DNA of 64,000 nucleotides from Phyllostachys edulis (lineage: Eukaryota; Streptophyta; Magnoliopsida; Poales; Poaceae), in contig CM070561.1 in NCBI GenBank assembly GCA_036346405.1, forward strand, positions 19,562,215 through 19,626,214, in the 5' to 3' direction. Shown piece after piece: positions 57,746 to 64,000 of the stretch. Position 1 is the first letter of the stretch, and each line of letters starts with the position of its first letter. Both the position numbers and the translations under genes were made by a program. The notes below the pieces were generated by a model that did not search any database, had not been told where the DNA came from, and saw nothing but the letters and a program-made list of their open reading frames with translations.

Positions 57746-58003
57746 TCAACCAAATGGCAATGACTTATTGCTGAAGATACTTTTCAGTCTACTGCATTGC
57801 TGAAATTTGGCAAATACCTCACTGATAGGGTCAGTGCCATCACTGGTAGATGTATGTGCCCATGCTTCTTGTCCAAAGCTGCTTTCTGGTGCATAGCCTC
57901 TCTTAGCTTTCTTCTGCAGAAGCCCTAGAAAGTCATAGTCTGCTCTTTCTTTCTTTGAGAGGAACAGAGTTGTATTTGATGACCAACCAGCCTGTTTGGT
58001 CAT
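57746..58003 (-). CDS. Unrecognised 85-codon ORF, possible gene fragment
   Basis: Minus-strand frame with natural-looking composition: MTKQAGWSSNTTLFLSKKER, ADYDFLGLLQKKAKRGYAPE, SSFGQEAWAHTSTSDGTDPI and SEVFAKFQQCSRLKS, then a TGA stop. It is hydrophilic, lacks signal or membrane segments, and I do not recognise it. It lies convergent to the E2 gene, and an LTR-like segment sits just upstream on its own strand. That suggests a truncated or captured gene end rather than a working gene. It could also be a chance ORF. Confidence 0.25.
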   Translation of the reverse strand: MTKQAGWSSNTTLFLSKKERADYDFLGLLQKKAKRGYAPESSFGQEAWAHTSTSDGTDPISEVFAKFQQCSRLKSIFSNKSLPFG

Positions 58004-58074
58004 GTCAATTCTTCAGTGGCTGGTATACATAACTTATCAGTATGAATGGAATAACGTGAGAGGAAAAGATTGGT

Positions 58075-58450
58075 ACAGGATGGTGGTCGTGTTGCCAACG
58101 ATCAATCATACACGAACGAAAAGTAGATGATCAAGAATACAAGATGTAGTCCCGATAACCTCTCTTTATTGATGTTTTGCTGGTAGGCGTGGTGTATACA
58201 ATGAAAGTCCCTACTCCCCCCTTATATAGGGAGAGGATGCCCCTCTTCATGATTCAATAAACAATACAGGCCTTTGTGGGCTGAAGCCCCTAATGGGCAG
58301 TTTCGGTAAAGTGCCCACACATGGATTTTTCCTCAACTAATATTAGAATATTGATCAGTTAACCAGACAAGGGGACATGGTTTAGACAATACTGAATTCT
58401 GTACTTGGTGCACTATCCCGTGTGTATTTTAGTATAGCGCTATCTCACAC
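58075..58450 (-). mobile_element. LTR-like fragment with TATA and poly(A) signals
   Basis: On the minus strand CCTATATAAGG (58221-58230) is followed about 50 bases later by CATCAATAAAGAGAGG (near 58160-58175), the promoter and polyadenylation arrangement of a short copia LTR. The outer edges may be TGTGTGAGATAGC (58450) and a site near 58075, but no paired LTR, PBS or target duplication was found. A solo LTR is the simplest reading. Confidence 0.4.
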
Positions 58451-58542
58451 ACACACACACCAGTGCTTTATCTATTTGCCTGTAAACATTGTGCAGTTCT
58501 TTATTTGGTATACCTGTAGCCACCATGTAGGAAAAGCCTGTG

Positions 58543-60240
58543 ACATTTGTACACTTGGAAAATTGGAAAACTACCCCTGAAATACCTTGGCTTACCGATA
58601 AGAGATGCAGAATTTAGTTGTATTAGCCAAAAAGTTGAAAAAAGATTGGATACATGGCAATGCTCTCATCTGTCATATGGGGGTAGAGTGATCCTCTTAA
58701 ATAGTTGCCTGACAATATTCCAATGTATGCAATGGGTTTCTACAAACTCCCAGATAGTATTCATCATAAAATGTACTCCATCAGAGGCAGATTCTACTGG
58801 GATGGAATAGGTAAAAAGAAGTATCACATGGCCAAATGGGACACAATTAGTAGACCTAAGGGATATGGTGGTATGGGTTTCCTCAATACAAAAACTGATG
58901 AATATTTGCTTATTGAGCAAACGGATAGTAAAGTTTTATGCTGAGGAGGATGACCTATGTTCAGAGATTTTGAAGAAGAAATACCTGAAACAGTCTCATT
59001 TTTTCCAAACTTTCCCTGCAGGAGGTTCTCAGTTTTGGCGTGGTCTGCACAGTGTGAAGAGTTGGTTGTGGATAGGTTCATCTTTCAAGGTTGGTTCGGG
59101 TGAGAAAATTCGTTTCTAGGATGATGTGTGGTGGCAAAACTGCCCTTTGAAAATTCAGGTTCCTAATATCTATAACATTTGTGATCAACAAGATGTTATA
59201 TCAGAAGTATGTAGAGATGGTCAATGGAACCTGACTTTCAGAAGAAATTTTGGTGAGTTGGAAATAACTGAATGGGAACAGATGTTACTGATACAATCCA
59301 ACCTGGTGCGGACAACAGAAAAAGATGAGTTCATATGGGCCCTTGAGAGGAATAAAAAATTCATAACTAAATCAATGTATCACGCTTTAACTTGTAGAGG
59401 TATGATAGATCTAAGAATGATGGATATTTGGAAAGCTCCGATACCTTTCAAGATCAAACACTTTATGTGGCTAGTGGTGAATAATAGAATTCAATCAGCG
59501 GATCAATTGCTGAAAAGAAATTGGGAGGGGTAATATCCAATGTATTTTGTGTAGTAGAGATGAAACCTCCAATCACATCCTCTTTGACTGTGTTCTTCCT
59601 CAATTGGTTTGGAGTGTGCTGCGAGAGAGTTTAGGTTGGGAAGCTAACCCTGTGACTTTAAATGATCACTTTGTTGAGATTATAGGCAATGTTGGTAGAA
59701 AGAACAACAAATTCAAAGTGATACTTCCTTCCGCTGTCTGTTGGGTTGTTTGGCTTAACAGAAGATATGGTATTCAGGAAAAAATTGTCTCTACTCCTGA
59801 AACTGTGGTTTACAAAATTCTATCTTTTCTTCGCCATTGGCAGAGTTTACTGAAGGAGGATATCAGCAAGGAGGTGGAGCAGATGAGCTCAAGAATTATG
59901 GCGATGATGCGAAGATTGCAAGGTGAGCAGGAAGAGGGGCTGGGTGTCGGCTAGAAAATGTGCTGATATTTGTTATCTGTAATGTCAGCTTAGTTCTCTT
60001 TATTCCCGTCCTTCTTTTGCTGAACTGTTGGCTTGTTTAGCCCATGGTTAGTTGAGCTGTTTCTCAGTCAGTTTCAACTAATCTGGTCCTAATGCTATCG
60101 TAGGTTGCCTGTCTGAGGATGTCACCTGTTTTGGATTACCTCGTAAGCTGCCGTCCCCAGCAGTAAACTCTGTTTTTATCTTGCTTTAATAAAAAGCAGG
60201 GCCGTTGGCCTTTTATCCAAAAAAAACATCTGTACACTTG
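58543..60240 (+). mobile_element. 5'-truncated LINE flanked by a 15-bp target-site duplication
   Basis: The insert 58558-60225 starts inside the reverse transcriptase (KIGKLPLKYLGLPIRDAEFS) and ends TTTTATCCAAAAAAAA. The direct repeats ACATTTGTACACTTG (58543-58557) and ACATCTGTACACTTG (60226-60240) match 14 of 15 and bracket it exactly. Truncation at the 5' end, a poly(A) tail and a long duplication are the hallmarks of target-primed reverse transcription by an L1-type plant LINE. Confidence 0.92.
58558..59954 (+). pseudogene. LINE reverse transcriptase C-terminus and zf-RVT domain
   Basis: Reading across frames gives LPLKYLGLPI, the end of the RT domain, then KRLDTWQCSHLSYGGRVILL and a frame change. 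FYWDGIGKKKYHMAKWDTIS, PKGYGGMGFLNTK, GSQFWRGLHSVKSWLWIGSS and VGSGEKIRF then stop-DDVWWQ follow. The segment 59126-59533 is open, ending FKIKHFMWLVVNNRIQSADQ. After a stop at 59531 the zinc-finger (zf-RVT) core C-x2-C, DETSNHILFDC, PQLVWSVLRESLG follows (59530-59660), with KVILPSAVCWVVWLNRR. The order is normal for plant LINE ORF2. At least one frameshift and two stops inactivate it. Confidence 0.88.
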
Positions 60241-60415
60241 CACTATATACTCTTGTAAGATCATACTGCCACCTGTAGTTGTCTACAGATAGGTTGCCAG
60301 ATCGCAGAGCAGCAGTATGGCACCAGCAGAACCACTCCTTGCAGCGGGCAGCAATAATTCCCCTCCATGGCACTCATTGTCCACCGGAGTGAGGAAGAAT
60401 AAACAAAATGGAAGT

Positions 60416-60500
60416 GTCATGGGAAAATTCTTTTACAGTAGTGGTAAAGCACTTAGCTGCGGCGGTTCAGGTCACAGGTTTGAGCCCATGCTTATCTAAA
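60416..60500 (+). mobile_element. tRNA-like (SINE-type) segment with Pol III A and B boxes
   Basis: TAGTGGTAAAGCACTTAG (about 60438-60455) resembles an A box and AGGTTTGAGCCC (60475-60486) a B box, about 25 bases apart as in tRNAs. There is no foldable tRNA with an acceptor stem, so this is more likely the head of a tRNA-derived SINE. The tail was not identified. The surrounding 60241-61182 otherwise shows no gene. Confidence 0.4.
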
Positions 60501-61182
60501 TTTCAAGCATAACTGAAGCAAACAATTGTGTGGACGTCTTTCGCAAAACCATGCTATTTCATTACTCTACTTTTGTACTCCCATGAGTCCATGATCATAC
60601 CTTTATTAAACGACAACATAACTTCCTATCCATAGCACTTGTTCTATCTAACTATATCTCCCTTGCTCAACTAAAAGATCCAAAACCCAAAGCAACACGC
60701 AAATTATGCTTGACCTTTTTGCAGCACCCATGCTATCCAATTAGGCAGAAGCTTTACCTTTTTTCATCACAGATACCAAAATGTAAGGTTAGTGTGCAAA
60801 GAGGTCCCTTTGTGAGATGCACAGGATGATGACATCAAAAGTACAAATCCTGTCCTGAGATGCCAATTCAGGGGACCAGACCAGGAGACTTGTGTGTGAC
60901 AGTAACCAGCAACCACTGCACAGCTGTGGACTGCAGGCATGTCTGTGATTGTCCCATGTGTAAATCACTGGTTCAAATCAAAGTCATCAGTCGAAACGAA
61001 GAAAATAACCTCTATTTGTCATTCCATGGTTGAGGATCCCAGTATATCGATCTTTGATCAAAAGGCAAAATTGGCTATGGGATATCACAAATCCATGCTT
61101 ATTATTCTACTGTGTCAGGCCGGCTTATATATTATTCTACCGCGAGGATGCTGGTGTCGCCGGAGCGGGTGTTGGTGCTGGG

Positions 61183-61589
<407 letters not shown>

Positions 61590-63191
61590 CCCGGGAAGGG
61601 TAGAGCCGATCCAGAGGAGTCAAATGTAGAAATATGAATATTTCAGGCAACTCACATTGCTTCTCTTTTCAAAACTTACAAAAAAAAATGACCTCATAGT
61701 AGCTATGGTGTGACTCAGAAAAAAGATAACATAAAATCATAATGGTATTTGGTATAGCCTTCGTACCACGATGACTCTTGTCAAACGCCGTACGGATAGT
61801 GCGCTGTAGACAAATTTTGCCTCCATCCGAATAGCCTCTATGCACATGCCAAGAGGGGACCGCGTAGACGAAAACCAAGGGGTCATTGTCCCCAAAGTCT
61901 CGATGCTCCTGCCTAATTCACGTCGCACTTATAGGAGATCCAGCACACGTTTCCGACTTAATTCATGCCATACATGAATTGATTGCTTCCTTGAGTGATT
62001 GATGGACGTACGCCTTGCCGAGTTGCACGGCAAAATTAAGAGTAACTTTACGGTATATTATAATATGATACTATATAGTATAAATTAAATCTGGTCACCG
62101 ATTTATTAAGAATGTAATAGACTTAATTATCTTTGTATTTATAATATTCTTGTGAGGGTATTGTGAATTTTTTGTCAACTATAGTTAAAAATATAGTTCT
62201 TGTGTCATGCGATCCCCACGTAGGTAATTACAATCCCATCCTCTCAAGATTCTACTACTCATATTTAGGGTGTAGAAGATAACTAAATCCTAAATAATCT
62301 AAATCATTGAATTAAAAAGAATGGATGATCTGTATTAAATTAAGTGTGCCGTAATTAAAGCGTACCGGTAGTACTCAACACGAACGGAGCCCTAATTAAG
62401 AACGGCGAGGCCGGCACGTGTGGGCCGTGGCACGCACGCGTGCGGATGCACACATGCATGCATCTTATCCGGGTCAGGTCAGCTACCTAATACCAAATCC
62501 TTTGAAATTAATATGGTGATGCAACTGTGTATGAAAGCGATGCTGGCTTGCTCATCAAACCTGGCTTGCAAAATTAGTCTGGAAAGGTTGGTTGGTTAGT
62601 TAGTGAGGAAAGTTAGTGTCCCTAGGCTATTGAGGAAAATTATATTAGCTAGCTGTTAGAATTCATGTGGCAAGGATATGCTTAAACTTTGCATAGCACA
62701 AAAGTTGCCAAAACTATTTTGCTTTATCTTATTAGAACAAGACTGCAAAATTAGAGAGAGAGAGAGAGAATGCTATTTATGGACCTATATGTTTGGGTTC
62801 TTCCATTAAAAAAAGTGCAAATGAGTTGGGCATAGCAGGATTTTTATTATTTGATATTAATGATATTTTTTAAAATAACTTTCTCCCGACCTTATTTTCT
62901 AAAATGAAACCCTACGTGCAACAACATCGTGGGTGCGATGCAAGCAGGCATGATCCATTTTCTTAAAATATGGTTTGCAATGTTCATTTGTTTGCAAAGT
63001 CGCCTTTCGTGGTGTTGTGGGCATCCTTTATTCTAAAAAAAATAAGATGGGGCAGGGGGGTTTATATTTAAAAATAAAATGAGAAAAGGATCAAACGAAA
63101 AAAAGTCGACATACCATGCCCTACTTGACAATTGTATAATATAGCACCTGGTCCTAATCTATCATCTAAGAGACAGTAAACAACCTGAGTA

Positions 63192-63833
63192 TTGAAAGTC
63201 GAAAAGTGTGTAAATCAGAACGAAAATGTAACCACTATTGGCAGCAGAAAAGTGAACAAACTTGGTGGAAAAGAGAGTGTTTCAGGTATGAATGGAAATA
63301 CTAGAATACCTTCTGGACAGAATGAACAGATGCTTCCAGACTTCAACAACAGGTATGAGTATGAAAAGTACAAAGTACAGTTTCATCACATTCACAAGCA
63401 AGACAAGAAAAAAAATTTCTTACCTGTCTTATAAAAGAATAGGAAAGTTTCCATACACAATACATCAGTGATGGAGTAATAGAATCTGTTAAATTCTGAA
63501 GAACAGATGAGATAAACCATGCTGATGAGTGATGAAATTGATGACACTTTCAGCTGCCAAGAGGAAAATGCCTGGCTTATCAAAAACTAAGTACACACCT
63601 CATGCAGCCTTAAAAATATATATATAATTCATGCCTTATCTTCTGCTTCTCAGTTTGTCCACAACTACCTGTTGGAAAAGCAGTCTGCCATGTCTACTAG
63701 ATCCATTTCAGACCTTGTCAGCAGAAAGAATTCATGGCAATTTAGTACACAGTGCAGAACTGAACGTCTTTCTGTTGCTCAGTTTTGTCGTCGCAGCAAT
63801 CATTCAAGAAGCAGACAAGGAAAATCTGTGTAG
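63192..63833 (+). CDS. Possible exons of an unrecognised gene leaving the window
   Basis: Block one (about 63192-63350) is open and polar: NENVTTIGSRKVNKLGGKES, GMNGNTRIPSGQNEQMLPDF, ending at AACAACAG/GTATGAGT, a good donor. Block two begins after TTCTGCTTCTCAG at 63654. One frame reads FVHNYLLEKQSAMSTRSISD, LVSRKNSWQFSTQCRTERLS, VAQFCRRSNHSRSRQGKSV and a TAG at 63831. The two blocks do not join in that frame directly, so another small exon or a different boundary is needed. A second frame of block two is also open. No family is recognised. It may be the 3' part of a real gene or a captured fragment. Confidence 0.3.
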
Positions 63834-64000
63834 TACCAACTTGATTCAGGTACTGTCCATAAAATCTAGGGACTGAATTTTCAGATATTGGAACACCCTA
63901 AACTAACACGCTGTGGTAACTGACAACATCAGCAACACTGATTACAGTTTTGTCAAAGAAAGGTAGCAAAAGCTGGAAAAAAAATAGAACCAATGTAGTA

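Overview
This is a plant nuclear window, almost certainly from a grass (Poaceae), possibly Oryza or a close relative. The evidence is long-LTR Ty3/gypsy chromoviruses, a SIRE-type Ty1/copia element with palindrome-rich LTRs, a fragment resembling grass DUF1618 proteins, and a spliced ubiquitin E2 gene. The species call is inference. There is no operon, CRISPR array or other prokaryotic feature.

Layout: (a) 1-~5320 is the long, GACCTCC-rich LTR-like end of a chromovirus that starts outside the window. (b) 5764-15643 is a complete but defective minus-strand chromovirus ('Gyp1'), with PBS, PPT, matching 5-bp target duplications (ACAAA) and very unequal LTRs (752 and 4174 bp). (c) 15644-20458 is non-LTR DNA with a MITE-like element, two tandem duplications and the likely last two coding exons of an unrecognised minus-strand gene. 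(d) 20459-43032 is a second minus-strand chromovirus ('Gyp2'). Its gag is split by an 11.4-kb minus-strand copia element (28741-40151), and its 5' LTR is truncated. (e) 43033-51974 is a decayed plus-strand chromovirus ('Gyp3'), fused head-to-head with Gyp2 through two broken LTRs. (f) 51975-53345 holds a DUF1618-like fragment cut by the Gyp3 LTR and a 5'-truncated LINE tail. (g) 54310-57650 is the one clearly intact host gene, a 148-residue UBC8/UBC10-type ubiquitin-conjugating enzyme E2 on the plus strand, with a 5'UTR intron and one coding intron. (h) 57700-64000 holds an unrecognised ORF, an LTR-like promoter fragment, a 5'-truncated LINE with a 15-bp target duplication, a tRNA-like (SINE) segment, a TRIM-like miniature LTR pair with a large AT microsatellite, and possible exons of a gene leaving the window.

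About 80 percent of the window is retroelement. Every recognised pol gene carries stops, frameshifts or lost catalytic residues, so no element looks autonomous. The most interesting shared structure is a stem-loop with GAGTAC/GTACTC arms near the 3' part of the LTRs of all four chromovirus families. Its arms stay paired while length and loop change, which suggests a conserved RNA or DNA structure.
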